From assembly GCF_900107605.1 (NCBI RefSeq), contig NZ_FNQJ01000018.1:1-64000 (forward strand): 64,000 nt of DNA, in the 5' to 3' direction. Position numbers and translations under genes: made by a program. Source of the DNA: Acidovorax soli (GTDB lineage Bacteria > Pseudomonadota > Gammaproteobacteria > Burkholderiales > Burkholderiaceae_C). Positions 26,882 to 35,465 of this stretch are shown here, in pieces (within the stretch, counting starts at the first letter, position 1; each line of letters opens with the position of its first letter). The notes under the pieces were generated by a model. It was not told where the DNA came from and made no database searches. It saw nothing but the letters and a program-made list of their open reading frames with translations.

Positions 26882-28297
26882 TCACGCTTGCGTCAGGCGA
26901 TGCGGAAACACCAGGGCAAAGCATGTGCGCCCCTTGGATGATGTGACGGTGACGCTTCCACCGTGGGCTTCGGCGATGGCACGGGTGATGGCCAGGCCCA
27001 GCCCGCTGCCCTCGGAATCGGGATGCGCCCTGGCGGGATCGGCTCGGTAGAAGCGGTCGAACAGCCGCGGCAGCATCTTGGGGTCGATCTCGGAGCCCGT
27101 GTTTTCCACAGACACCACCGTGGAATCCGCGGTGTCAGCGATGTGAACCGTGATGGTCCCGCCTTCGGGCGTGTGGCGCAGTGCGTTGGACAGCAGATTG
27201 CTGGCGGCACGGCGAAACATCAGGCGGTCACCCTCCATGTCGCCATCGCCCTCCAGCCGCAACCGGATGCGCTTTTCCTCCGCGACGGCTTCATAGAACT
27301 CCAGCAAGGCCAGGGCGTCCTGGCGAGCCGAAAACCGCTCCTTGTGCGGAAGATCCACACCGCGTTCGGTCTTGGCCAGAAAGAGCATGTCGGCCACCAT
27401 GCGTGCCAGGCGCTGGAATTCCTCTGCATTGGAGGCCAGGATGTCCCGGTAGGTGGCGGCATCGCGCTTGCTGGACAGGGCCACCTGGGTTTGCGTCAGC
27501 AAATTGCTGATAGGGGTGCGCAGCTCATGCGCCAGGTCCGATGAGAAATCGGTCAGGCGCTGGAAATCTTCTTGCAGCCGATCCAGCATGCGGTTGAGCT
27601 CTTGCGCCAAATCAGCCATCTCCACCGGCACGGCCTGCACGGGCATGCGTTCGGTCAGCTTCTGGCCGGTGACCGCAGCCGCGCGGGACCTCATTTCGCG
27701 CAACGGGGCCAACCCCTGGCGCGCAGCGAGCCAGGACAAGAAGGCGCACACGACGATGGCAGCAACCACATAGATAGCCAAATCGCGTTGAAGATCCTGC
27801 AGAAACTGTGCGTGATGCTCCGTATCGGTCGCAATCAGAACGCGCAGTTTTGTCGGCGCATTGGCATGCGAATAAGCCGGCGTGGCCTCGAAACGAAGGG
27901 TGTGAAAAATGCTGCCACCGCGCTTCCAGGTGCCGAACGACTCGATTCCCGTCGAAGGCCTTGCGGGCGCGCTTCCCGCATCCGCGGCGAAGCCTTGTGA
28001 TTGGAAGATGGCTTCGCCCTGCGATCCCTCGACCAGGACGTAGAGCCCATGGTGGTAGCCCAAGGCCTCGTCCAGGCGCCTGCGCGCATCCTGCGCCGAA
28101 TGGGAATTGCGCAGGATCTCCTCGATCAAATGCTGCTTTTCCTGCAACGTGATGCGATCAAGCGCCACGAAATGCCGCCCGGTTTCGACCAGGAACAATA
28201 TTCCCAGGCCGAGCACGACCGAAGCGGCCACCACGGTGAAGAAAAGGGTCAGGCGCTGGGTCAGCGGGAGCCTGCCCCAACGGGCGCGCGACAGCAC
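26882..28297 (-). CDS. cusS: Heavy-metal sensor histidine kinase (CusS type)
   Basis: A 471-residue membrane kinase: helices near 16-37 and 174-192 flank a periplasmic sensor of about 135 residues. A HAMP segment follows, then the H-box DLAHELRTPISNL with phosphorylated His257, the N-box NLLSNALRHTPEGG, and a GSGLGLAI ATP lid. The sensor contains His-rich stretches (YHHG, HH at 161-162) compatible with Cu(I)/Ag(I) sensing. It starts with GTG immediately after the TGA of the response regulator gene. A GCAAGCG-TCA-CGCTTGC hairpin (26875-26891) overlaps its stop and may mark the transcript end. Confidence 0.92.
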   Translation of the reverse strand: MLSRARWGRLPLTQRLTLFFTVVAASVVLGLGILFLVETGRHFVALDRITLQEKQHLIEEILRNSHSAQDARRRLDEALGYHHGLYVLVEGSQGEAIFQSQGFAADAGSAPARPSTGIESFGTWKRGGSIFHTLRFEATPAYSHANAPTKLRVLIATDTEHHAQFLQDLQRDLAIYVVAAIVVCAFLSWLAARQGLAPLREMRSRAAAVTGQKLTERMPVQAVPVEMADLAQELNRMLDRLQEDFQRLTDFSSDLAHELRTPISNLLTQTQVALSSKRDAATYRDILASNAEEFQRLARMVADMLFLAKTERGVDLPHKERFSARQDALALLEFYEAVAEEKRIRLRLEGDGDMEGDRLMFRRAASNLLSNALRHTPEGGTITVHIADTADSTVVSVENTGSEIDPKMLPRLFDRFYRADPARAHPDSEGSGLGLAITRAIAEAHGGSVTVTSSKGRTCFALVFPHRLTQA

Positions 28298-28981
28298 TCA
28301 GGGCTCCTCTGGCAGATCCAGTACATAGCCCATGCCGCGCACGGTCTGGATCAGCTTGACCGGATGGCCTTCATCGATCTTCACGCGCAGGCGGCGCATG
28401 GCAACTTCGATGACGTTGGTGTCGCTGTCGAAGTTCATGTCCCATACCTGCGATGCGATGAGCGAGCGCGGCAGCACCTCGCCATGGCGGCGCATCAGCA
28501 GCTCCAGCAGGCCGAACTCCTTGGCCGTCAGGTCCACGCGCCGGCCATTGCGGGATACCCGGCGGCGCAGCAGATCGAGCTCCAGATCGGCCACGCGCAG
28601 CGTGGTGCCTTCGCTGCCGGCATGGCCGCGCCGCAGGATGATGCGCACCCTGGCCAGCAGCTCGGCAAACGAGAACGGCTTGACGAGATAGTCGTCGGCC
28701 CCCAACTCCAAGCCCTTGACCCGGTCCTCCACCTGGTCGCGGGCGGTCAGGAACAGCACGGGCATTTCCAGGCCCCGATCACGCAAGGACTGCAGCACCT
28801 GCCAGCCGTTCAGGCCCGGCAGCATGACATCCAGGATCACCAGGTCGTACTGGCCATGGATGGCCATGTGCAGTCCGTCGGCACCATTGGGCACCAGGTC
28901 CGAGCCGTAGCCCGCCTCGCTCAATCCCTGGCGCAGGTAGGCCCCGGTCTTGGGTTCATCCTCGACGATCAATATCTTCAC
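28298..28981 (-). CDS. cusR: OmpR-family copper response regulator (CusR/CopR type)
   Basis: A 227-residue regulator: receiver domain with acidic pocket (VEDEP), phosphoacceptor Asp51 ([10 protein letters not shown]) and LVKPFSF, then a winged-helix effector domain ([25 protein letters not shown]). The start is GTG 28981: AAGGAG stands 7 bases upstream and the protein then begins [10 protein letters not shown]. The ATG 57 bases further upstream would add unrelated residues. It is divergent from the copper operon and is the likely binder of the CopR-type boxes at 29044 and 40699. Confidence 0.93.
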   Translation of the reverse strand: MKILIVEDEPKTGAYLRQGLSEAGYGSDLVPNGADGLHMAIHGQYDLVILDVMLPGLNGWQVLQSLRDRGLEMPVLFLTARDQVEDRVKGLELGADDYLVKPFSFAELLARVRIILRRGHAGSEGTTLRVADLELDLLRRRVSRNGRRVDLTAKEFGLLELLMRRHGEVLPRSLIASQVWDMNFDSDTNVIEVAMRRLRVKIDEGHPVKLIQTVRGMGYVLDLPEEP

Positions 28982-29043
28982 GCGCGCTCCTTCGGTGTGC
29001 TGGTATGGGAGTTTGCCGAGCTTGAAGCCATCTGGCATGGAGA

Positions 29044-29071
29044 TAACAAAAAAGTAATTTTCAGAACACCT
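29044..29071. promoter_or_regulatory. CopR-type box upstream of first copper operon
   Basis: TAACA-AAAA-AGTAAT followed by TTTCAGAACACCT aligns without gaps to the sequence at 40699-40726 ahead of the second copper unit; 15 of the 18 bases from GTAATTTT to ACACCT are identical. The TNACA-N4-TGTAA-like core resembles CopR/CusR binding sites. It lies 66 bp before the first gene. Confidence 0.6.
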
Positions 29072-29136
29072 GGATGAAAGGATGGGTATTCCAGAATCTC
29101 TCCATCGTGAGATTTGAGATTCATCAAGAGGAGCCC

Positions 29137-29472
29137 ATGGCCATTTCCCACCAACCGCCAGCGTTGAGGGCGTTCATGCCTTGGACATTGGCGTTGCTTG
29201 CCGGAGCCACCTTCGCGCAAACCCCTGGGGATGCCGAGGCATCCAGGGCCGCTTTGCCGACGCAGTTGCAGTACTCGTCGGCCATGAGCGACTACCAGGC
29301 CTATAAGGATCAGCCGGTGCAGTCCTGGCGGCAGGTCAATGACCGCGTGGGTGCGATCGGCGGCTGGCGCGCCTATGCGAAGGAGGTCCAGACAGGTGTT
29401 CCCGCGTCCGCCCGGGATGCGGTTCCTGCGAACGACCCGCACACCGGTCATCACGGCGGAGGTAAGCCATGA
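29137..29472 (+). CDS. Small secreted protein heading the copper operon
   Basis: A 111-residue protein with a signal-like segment ([16 protein letters not shown]). The mature part contains [35 protein letters not shown] and a His/Gly tail ([10 protein letters not shown]). I know this type only as an unnamed companion of CusC-like genes in copper clusters. The His tail and location argue for a periplasmic metal-handling role. AAGAGGAGCCC precedes ATG 29137, which removes a spurious 21-residue extension. It overlaps the next gene by 4 bp. Confidence 0.75.
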   Translation: MAISHQPPALRAFMPWTLALLAGATFAQTPGDAEASRAALPTQLQYSSAMSDYQAYKDQPVQSWRQVNDRVGAIGGWRAYAKEVQTGVPASARDAVPANDPHTGHHGGGKP

Positions 29473-30899
29473 TGCGTTTGCGTGCCACACATGCCAGGCT
29501 GGCGTTGTCCGCGCTCGGACTGGCGGTGCTGACGGGCTGCGCCAGCGTCAGCCTGGACCAGAACATCACTCGTGTGAATGACGAAGCGGGCAGCTTCACG
29601 GAGGGCCAGCTCGCCTTGGCTCTCACCCAGGAAGAGCGCGACCAGCGCGCGCAGGTTGCGCGGAATCTGCTGGCCCAGCCTCTGGGGCAGAAGGAGGCTG
29701 TCCAACTAGCGTTGGTGAACAGCCCGTCCCTGCAGGCGCTGTTGGCCCAAGGTTGGGCGGAGTCCGCCGGCGCCGCGCAAGCGGGCCGGATTGCCAACCC
29801 TGTTTTCAGCTTTGAGCGTATGACGGCCGGCCCAGAACTGGAACTGGCTCGCGCGCTTTCCTTTGGCTTGTTGGATTTGCTGACACTGCCGTCGCGGTAC
29901 GGTGTCGCCAACCGGTTGATTGAGCAGTCCCAGCTGCGTTTGACCAGCGATGTCGTGGATCAGGTCACCCTTGTACGCCAGGCGTGGGTGCGTGCCGTTG
30001 TTGCACAGCAATCGTTCAAGTACGCCAAGCAGGTCTATGCCAGCGCGGAGGCTGGAGCGGAACTGGCCAAGCGCATGCAAGCCGCGGGAAACTTCAACCG
30101 CATCACCCGCGCACGCGAGCAAGCCTTCTATGCCGACGCTGCCACCCGGTTGAGCACGGCCCAGCACCAGGTCACCTCCAGCCGGGAAGAGCTGGTGCGC
30201 TTGTTGGGGTTGGATGAAGGGCAGGCACAGGCGCTCAAGCTGCCCGAACGCTTGCCCGATCTGCCCAGACAGCCACTGGACCCGCAGGCGATCGGATCGC
30301 AGGCGACCCGGGCGCGTCTGGATATACGCCTGGCGCAGTCTGCAATGGATGCGGCCGCCAAGGCACAGGGCTTGAACAGCGTGACCAGTTTCACGGATAT
30401 CGAGCTCACCGGGCGGCGCAACACCACTTTCGACAATGCCGAAGGCACCCGCTCCACCGCGCGGGGCTGGGAGATCGCGCTACGCCTGCCCATCTTTGAT
30501 TGGGGGGGGATGCAGCGCGCGTCGATGAACGCCCGCACCCTGGCGGCGGCAAACCAGCTCGAAGCCACTGTGCGCTCCGCAGGCTCAAGCCTGCGCGAAA
30601 GCTACTCCGCCTATCGCACCGCGTACGACGTCGCGCGCCACTACCGCGATGAGGTGGTGCCGCTGCGCAAGGTGATCTCGGAAGAGAACCAGCTTCTCTA
30701 CAACGGCATGCTGATCAGCACATTCGAGTTGCTGGCCGATGCGCGCGATCAGGTCAGTGCCGTTGTCGCAGCCATGGATGCACAGCAGCAATTCTGGCTG
30801 GCCGATGCGGCCTTGCAGGCATCCGTGATCGGGCGCCCCACCAGCACCCGCTTATCCGCCACATCCAGTGCGCCCACCGGCGGCGATGCCGGCCATTGA
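29469..30899 (+). CDS. CusC-like outer-membrane efflux lipoprotein
   Basis: A 476-residue TolC-superfamily protein with a lipoprotein signal (LGLAVLTGC) and the two coiled-coil repeats (LVNSPSLQALLAQGWAESAG..; AYRTAYDVARHYRDEVVPL). It is encoded in the operon of soluble copper proteins and lacks an adjacent RND pair, unlike the second CusC-like gene at 42564. It may serve as an alternative outer-membrane exit for CusAB, or work with the oxidase and cupredoxin. ATGATG gives two near-equivalent starts within the ATGA overlap. Confidence 0.88.
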   Translation: MMRLRATHARLALSALGLAVLTGCASVSLDQNITRVNDEAGSFTEGQLALALTQEERDQRAQVARNLLAQPLGQKEAVQLALVNSPSLQALLAQGWAESAGAAQAGRIANPVFSFERMTAGPELELARALSFGLLDLLTLPSRYGVANRLIEQSQLRLTSDVVDQVTLVRQAWVRAVVAQQSFKYAKQVYASAEAGAELAKRMQAAGNFNRITRAREQAFYADAATRLSTAQHQVTSSREELVRLLGLDEGQAQALKLPERLPDLPRQPLDPQAIGSQATRARLDIRLAQSAMDAAAKAQGLNSVTSFTDIELTGRRNTTFDNAEGTRSTARGWEIALRLPIFDWGGMQRASMNARTLAAANQLEATVRSAGSSLRESYSAYRTAYDVARHYRDEVVPLRKVISEENQLLYNGMLISTFELLADARDQVSAVVAAMDAQQQFWLADAALQASVIGRPTSTRLSATSSAPTGGDAGH

Positions 30900-30915
30900 T
30901 GCAGAGACGATTGCA

Positions 30916-32328
30916 ATGACATCCAGAAGAGATTTTTTCAAGTTCGCCGGGATTGCCGGTGGGGCCGTGGCGGCCAGTTCGGTCAGCCGCGTGGCCATGG
31001 CGGCCCTGCCCGAACCGGTCATTCAATCCAGCCCGAACACGATGGCTCCGCTCGTGCCCAATTCCGGCCGGCCATACAACCCCGTGGTGACGCTCAACGG
31101 CTGGACCCTGCCGTGGCGCATGAACCAGGGCGTCAAGGAGTTTCACCTGGTGGCCGAGCCGGTGGTGCGTGAGATGGCGCCCGGCATGAAAGCCCACCTG
31201 TGGGGCTACAACGGCCAAAGTCCCGGCCCCACGATCGAGGTGGTGGAAGGTGACAGGGTGCGCATCTTCGTCACCAACAGACTCCCTGAGCACACCAGCA
31301 TCCACTGGCATGGGCAGCGTTTGCCCAGTGGCATGGATGGTGTTGCGGGCTTGACGCAGCCGGCAATCCAGCCGGGCGACACTTTTGTTTATGAGTTTGT
31401 AGCACGCCGGCCCGGCACTTTCATGTACCACCCGCATGCGGACGAGATGGTGCAGATGGCCATGGGAATGATGGGTTTCTGGGTCACGCACCCGAAGACT
31501 AAGAACCCCCTGATCGACGAAGTGCAGCGGGACTTCTGCTTCTTGCTGAGTAGCTACGACATCGAGCCGGGGGCCGCAACGCCCAAGGTCGCGGAAATGA
31601 CCAACTTTAATATGTGGACATGGAACAGCCGCATCTTTCCGGGCATCGATTCCTTGAATGTTCGCCTTAATGACAAGGTCCGCATCCGAGTCGGCAATCT
31701 CACCATGACCAATCATCCGATGCACGTGCACGGACACGAGTTCGTTGTCACGGGTACCGATGGTGGCCCCACCCCCAAAAACGCACGCTGGCCCGAGGTG
31801 ACCGCCGACGTGGCCGTGGGCCAGATGCGCCAGATCGAGTTCGTGGCCGACGAGGAGGGAGATTGGGCCTTCCACTGCCACAAGAGCCATCACACCATGA
31901 ACGCCATGGGGCACGACATTCCCACACTCATCGGCGTGGACCACAGCGGCCTGGCCAGGAAGATCAACAACCTCATCCCGGACTACATGGCCATGGGCGA
32001 ACGTGGCATGGCGGACATGGCCGAGATGGAAATGCCCATCCCGGACAACACCATCCCAATGATGACTGGCCAGGGACCGTTCGGTTCGGTGGAAATGGGG
32101 GGCATGTTCAGCGTGCTCAAGGTGCGGCGTGACCAGAAGCCCGGCGACTACAAAGACCCTGGATGGTTCAAACACCCCGAAGGCACTGTGGCGCGAAAGT
32201 ACACGGGCCCCATCGCTGAGCCTGCACGCCTCAGTGCCGAAGGCGGGCAGTCCATGCCGCGTGTTCGCAAGCCTGCAGCACCGACCGAAGTCAACGTACG
32301 CAAGCCGACATCACATGGCGAGCATTGA
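30916..32328 (+). CDS. Tat-exported multicopper oxidase
   Basis: A 470-residue oxidase that probably converts Cu(I) to less toxic Cu(II) in the periplasm. The Tat signal SRRDFFKFAG is followed by a hydrophobic stretch. All four copper motifs are present: HWHGQR, YHPHADEM, HPMHVHGHEF and HCHKSHHTMNAM, giving the T1 Cys-His-Met and the trinuclear ligands. A Met-rich segment near 365-400 (MGERGMADMAEMEMP..MGGMFSVL) could hold extra Cu(I), as in CueO and CopA. ATG 30916 is chosen because it places the twin arginines at residues 4-5. Confidence 0.92.
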   Translation: MTSRRDFFKFAGIAGGAVAASSVSRVAMAALPEPVIQSSPNTMAPLVPNSGRPYNPVVTLNGWTLPWRMNQGVKEFHLVAEPVVREMAPGMKAHLWGYNGQSPGPTIEVVEGDRVRIFVTNRLPEHTSIHWHGQRLPSGMDGVAGLTQPAIQPGDTFVYEFVARRPGTFMYHPHADEMVQMAMGMMGFWVTHPKTKNPLIDEVQRDFCFLLSSYDIEPGAATPKVAEMTNFNMWTWNSRIFPGIDSLNVRLNDKVRIRVGNLTMTNHPMHVHGHEFVVTGTDGGPTPKNARWPEVTADVAVGQMRQIEFVADEEGDWAFHCHKSHHTMNAMGHDIPTLIGVDHSGLARKINNLIPDYMAMGERGMADMAEMEMPIPDNTIPMMTGQGPFGSVEMGGMFSVLKVRRDQKPGDYKDPGWFKHPEGTVARKYTGPIAEPARLSAEGGQSMPRVRKPAAPTEVNVRKPTSHGEH

Positions 32329-32361
32329 GCTTGTCTTTCATTTCTCATTTGGAGTTCATCC

Positions 32362-32856
32362 ATGAAGTTCACCTGGTCCCATGCCTTCCGATTCTTCGCC
32401 ATGGTTGCGTTTGCCGCTTCGGGGGCCGCCTTTGCCAGCGGCAGCCATACGGGGGGCCATGGCCATGATGGGGATGAGACGGCCATCGGCAAACCCGGTT
32501 TGACCGCCAAGGTCCGCCGCACGATCACCATCGAGATGAGCGACAACATGCGCTACACACCGTCGAACATCCAGGTCAAACAGGGCGAAACCGTGCGGCT
32601 CATCGTCAAGAACGTCGGCCAGGCCAAGCACGAACTCAGCCTGGGCACCGAGAAGGAACTGCTGGAGCATCTGGAGCAGATGAAGAAGTTCCCCGACATG
32701 GAACATGACGAACCGAGCAAGGTTACGTTGCAGCCCGGCAAGCGGGGGGAGATAGTGTGGCAGTTCACCAAAGCCGGTACCGTGAACTTTGCATGCCTGA
32801 TGCCAGGCCACTACGAAGCAGGCATGAAGGGCGTCGTCCGGGTGGGCAGCAAGTGA
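32362..32856 (+). CDS. Periplasmic cupredoxin
   Basis: A 164-residue cupredoxin (plastocyanin/azurin fold) with a signal peptide (MVAFAASGAAFA), a His/Gly/Asp-rich linker (GSHTGGHGHDGDE) and a type-1 copper site: His in KHELSLG, then Cys, His and Met in ACLMPGHYEAGM. It is likely an electron or copper partner of the oxidase encoded 33 bp upstream. CTCATTTGGAGTTC gives a moderate ribosome site. Confidence 0.9.
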   Translation: MKFTWSHAFRFFAMVAFAASGAAFASGSHTGGHGHDGDETAIGKPGLTAKVRRTITIEMSDNMRYTPSNIQVKQGETVRLIVKNVGQAKHELSLGTEKELLEHLEQMKKFPDMEHDEPSKVTLQPGKRGEIVWQFTKAGTVNFACLMPGHYEAGMKGVVRVGSK

Positions 32857-32923
32857 TGGCTTCGATACAGCGCACCCGCCCATAGATAAATAGATAGATT
32901 CATCCATTCATACAGAGGACACC

Positions 32924-33268
32924 ATGAACACCATCAAGAACATTCTTGCCATCTCCGCCCTTGCCATGGGCATAGCCATGCCCGTCAGCAGTTTTGCCCA
33001 AGCGACGATGGATCACGGCAAGATGGCGATGTCCCACGCATCGGACTCCATGACCGACGGCGAGGTGAAGAAAGTCGATCCGGACAACGGCAAGGTCACC
33101 CTCAAGCACGGCGAGATCAAGAACCTGGACATGCCCGGCATGACCATGGTCTTCACAGTCCGCGACAAGGGCCAGCTTGCCACGCTCAAGCCCGGTGATA
33201 AGGTGCAGTTCGTGGTCATCCAGGAGGGCGGCAAGATGGTCGTCACCGACATCCAGCCCGTGCGCTGA
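32924..33268 (+). CDS. cusF: CusF-like periplasmic copper-binding protein
   Basis: A 114-residue small beta-barrel with a signal peptide (ISALAMGIAMPVSSFA) and a Met/His stretch (DHGKMAMSHASDSM). The CusF metal site is recognisable as H-x7-M-P-G-M-T-M. Spacing puts His and both distal Met at the E. coli CusF ligand positions, but the tryptophan that caps Cu(I)/Ag(I) in CusF is methionine here. The CusF domain fused to CusB at 45200-45440 keeps the Trp. Role: chaperone delivering Cu(I)/Ag(I) to CusCBA. Confidence 0.88.
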   Translation: MNTIKNILAISALAMGIAMPVSSFAQATMDHGKMAMSHASDSMTDGEVKKVDPDNGKVTLKHGEIKNLDMPGMTMVFTVRDKGQLATLKPGDKVQFVVIQEGGKMVVTDIQPVR

Positions 33269-33340
33269 GCAAAGAAGCAACCACGCCGTGCCGCCGGACG
33301 CGGCAACCCCAGTCAACTCTCACAGCAGGAAGGAAGCATC

Positions 33341-33814
33341 ATGATTCACATTCGCCACTCTCTGATCGGCCTCTGTATCGCCGCCGCCTCCGCAGGCGTA
33401 TTGGCACAAGGTGCGGACGAGCACAAGGATCACCACCCGGCGGACGCTGCCGCCCCTGCGGCAACCGCGGTGCCAGCACCTGCCGCAGCACTGCCATCGC
33501 CGGGCCGGGCCATGGGCTCGGGTGACATGGCCGCCATGGACCGGCAAATGCAGGCCATGCAGGTCATGCACGAGAAGATGGCCGCCGCCAAGACGCCCCA
33601 GGAGCGCCAGGCATTGATGGCTGAGCACATGAAGACCATGCAGGACGGGATGCGCATGATGGAGTCGATGCAAGGGCAGATGGCATCGGGCCAGCCATCC
33701 ACCGGCATGACGAACATGCAGCGCGATCCACAGATGATGGACAAGCGCATGTCCATGATGGAGTCGATGATGCAGATGATGATGGATCGCATGCCGACCA
33801 CGCCAACCAAATAA
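33341..33814 (+). CDS. Secreted Met-rich protein, putative copper sponge
   Basis: A 157-residue protein with a signal peptide (IGLCIAAASAGVLA), a His/Asp patch (DEHKDHHPAD), a Pro/Ala linker and then a helical Met-rich region: 28 methionines in residues 58-157, many as MM or MxxM. This pattern fits multidentate thioether binding of Cu(I)/Ag(I) in the periplasm. I recognise no named family. AGGAAGCATC precedes the ATG. It is the next gene after cusF in the operon. Confidence 0.8.
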   Translation: MIHIRHSLIGLCIAAASAGVLAQGADEHKDHHPADAAAPAATAVPAPAAALPSPGRAMGSGDMAAMDRQMQAMQVMHEKMAAAKTPQERQALMAEHMKTMQDGMRMMESMQGQMASGQPSTGMTNMQRDPQMMDKRMSMMESMMQMMMDRMPTTPTK

Positions 33815-33840
33815 CGCATCCACTGAATTGGGGGGACACC

Positions 33841-34116
33841 ATGAACCATCAACACGACGGACACGATTCACCCCCCAGCTTCTGGCGTTCTCGCTATGCC
33901 ATAGGCCTTGTGGTGATCGGTGCCGTGGCGGCGTATTTCCTGTGGACAGAACACCTCGCGCACGTTGTCGGGGCGCTGCCTTTTCTCCTGCTTCTCGCCT
34001 GCCCGCTGATGCATGTCTTCATGCACGGCGGCCATGGTGACCATGGTCACCATGGCCAGGGCAAGCCTGGTGCGTCGAAAACTGCCGAATCACGCAAGGA
34101 AGGGGATCCACGATGA
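33841..34116 (+). CDS. DUF2933 His-rich single-helix membrane protein, copy 1
   Basis: A 91-residue protein with an N-terminal His/Asp patch (MNHQHDGHDS), FWRSRYAIGLVVIGAVAAYFLW and LLLLACPLMHVFMHGGHGDHGHHG. The conserved ACPLMHxxMHG motif with a His/Gly tail defines DUF2933. The Cys-Met-His cluster at the end of the helix could coordinate copper. Overlaps the methyltransferase-like gene by 4 bp. A paralogue lies at 35211. Confidence 0.85.
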   Translation: MNHQHDGHDSPPSFWRSRYAIGLVVIGAVAAYFLWTEHLAHVVGALPFLLLLACPLMHVFMHGGHGDHGHHGQGKPGASKTAESRKEGDPR

Positions 34117-34781
34117 ACCACACCGAATCTGCGTACGGCCTGTGGTCGCTGGTCATCATCAATTCAGCGATCTTCATCATGTTCGCTTTCAGCTTTTTCA
34201 AGCCTGCGACGGCCCGTGACTGGAGGACGTTTGGCGCATTCGCAGCCTTCATCGTTGCTCTGTTCGTGGAGATGTATGGCTTCCCGCTGACGATCTATCT
34301 GCTGTCGGGCTGGCTGCAAACCAAGTTCCCCAACCTGGATCTGCTCTCCCACACCTCGGGTCACTTGTGGTCCACCCTGTTGGGCGAAAAGGGCGATCCG
34401 CATTTTGGCGTTTTGCACATCGCCAGCTACGTTTTTCTGGGCTTTGGTTTCTACCTGTTGTCCACCGCGTGGAATGTGCTGTACCACGCCCAGCGTCGCC
34501 AGTCGCTTGCTACAGCAGGCCCCTACGCACGCATTCGCCACCCGCAGTACGTGGCTTTTGTCATGATTTTGCTGGGCTTCCTGCTGCAGTGGCCCACGTT
34601 GCTGACCTTGGCCATGTTCCCGGTCTTGCTCCTGATGTACGGACGTCTGGCCATCACCGAAGAGCACGAAATGCGCAAACAGTTTGGTGCTGAGTACGAC
34701 ACTTACGCCCAGCGCACACCACGGTTTCTCCCCCGCATGGGCAAGGCCCAGTCGAAAACTGACTCCGTGTCAAACAGATGA
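34113..34781 (+). CDS. ICMT/PEMT-like integral membrane methyltransferase
   Basis: A 222-residue protein with five or six membrane helices and the GPYARIRHPQY motif plus EEHEMRKQFGAEYDTYAQRTPRFLP C-terminal segment of the isoprenylcysteine carboxyl methyltransferase / phospholipid methyltransferase superfamily. Bacterial members of this family near copper genes have no assigned substrate. It could methylate a lipid or small molecule, or have a non-catalytic membrane role. The ATGA overlap with DUF2933 shows coupled translation. Confidence 0.83.
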   Translation: MNHTESAYGLWSLVIINSAIFIMFAFSFFKPATARDWRTFGAFAAFIVALFVEMYGFPLTIYLLSGWLQTKFPNLDLLSHTSGHLWSTLLGEKGDPHFGVLHIASYVFLGFGFYLLSTAWNVLYHAQRRQSLATAGPYARIRHPQYVAFVMILLGFLLQWPTLLTLAMFPVLLLMYGRLAITEEHEMRKQFGAEYDTYAQRTPRFLPRMGKAQSKTDSVSNR

Positions 34782-34832
34782 TCTAGAGTTTTCCCCTGGC
34801 GGTACACGTTTCATTGTCTAGGAGTTTGAAAT

Positions 34833-35126
34833 ATGAGCACGATGGATCTGCAAGTCGAGGGCATGAGCTGTGGCGCATGTGTCAAGCACGTCACGCAGGC
34901 GTTGCAGCCGCTGGCGGGGGTCCGCGGGGTGGAGGTCGATCTCTCGTCTGGCCTTGTGCGGGTGAGCGGGGAACTGGCGCAGGGCAGCGCGCCTTTGTTG
35001 GTGGCCTTGAGGGATGCGGGCTACCCCGCGAAGCTGGCCACAGATGCGTCCACTCCCGTTGCCACCTCGCAGCCCAAAGCCTCGGGTTGCCACAACGGCG
35101 GAGCGGGGGGCTGCGGTTGCCGATAA
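34833..35126 (+). CDS. CopZ-like metallochaperone with Cys-rich tail
   Basis: A 97-residue protein made of one HMA domain with GMSCGACVKH (Cys13, Cys16), the beta-alpha-beta-beta-alpha-beta pattern ending DAGYPAKL, and an extra low-complexity tail containing Cys86, Cys94 and Cys96 (GCHNGGAGGCGCR). No signal peptide is present, so it is cytosolic. It probably hands Cu(I) to the ATPase encoded 339 bp downstream. The Cys tail is unusual for CopZ and could add a second binding site. TAGGAGTTTG precedes the ATG. Confidence 0.87.
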   Translation: MSTMDLQVEGMSCGACVKHVTQALQPLAGVRGVEVDLSSGLVRVSGELAQGSAPLLVALRDAGYPAKLATDASTPVATSQPKASGCHNGGAGGCGCR

Positions 35127-35210
35127 CGGCCACTGCATTCATTTCCGATCAACCGGGCGGGCGCGTCCGCGCCCCATACCTCTTGCGAGCAACTCTGAAG
35201 GAGCAACGCC

Positions 35211-35462
35211 ATGGATCAGCCTGACCACAACGCCCATACGCCATCGTTTTGGCGCCGCCCCGCCGGTATGGCGCTGGCAACGGCGGCCTTGATCGCCGGT
35301 TTTTTCCTGCTGCGAGAGCACTGGGGCCATGTTCTGGGTTATTGGCCCTACCTGCTGCTGCTCGCCTGCCCGCTCATGCACCTGATGCACGGCCACGGCG
35401 GCCATGGTGGGCACGGCAACCATGCGCAGCCGCCCCGGCGCACCCACAACGACAAGGAATAA
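35211..35462 (+). CDS. DUF2933 His-rich single-helix membrane protein, copy 2
   Basis: An 83-residue paralogue of the 33841 product: FWRRPAGMALATAALIAGFFLL, then LLLLACPLMHLMHGHGGHGGHGNH. The core ACPLMH and His/Gly tail are the same, while the flanks have diverged. It ends 3 bp before the copper ATPase start, so it is likely translated together with it. GAAGGAGCAACGCC precedes the ATG. Confidence 0.85.
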   Translation: MDQPDHNAHTPSFWRRPAGMALATAALIAGFFLLREHWGHVLGYWPYLLLLACPLMHLMHGHGGHGGHGNHAQPPRRTHNDKE

Positions 35463-35465
35463 GCA

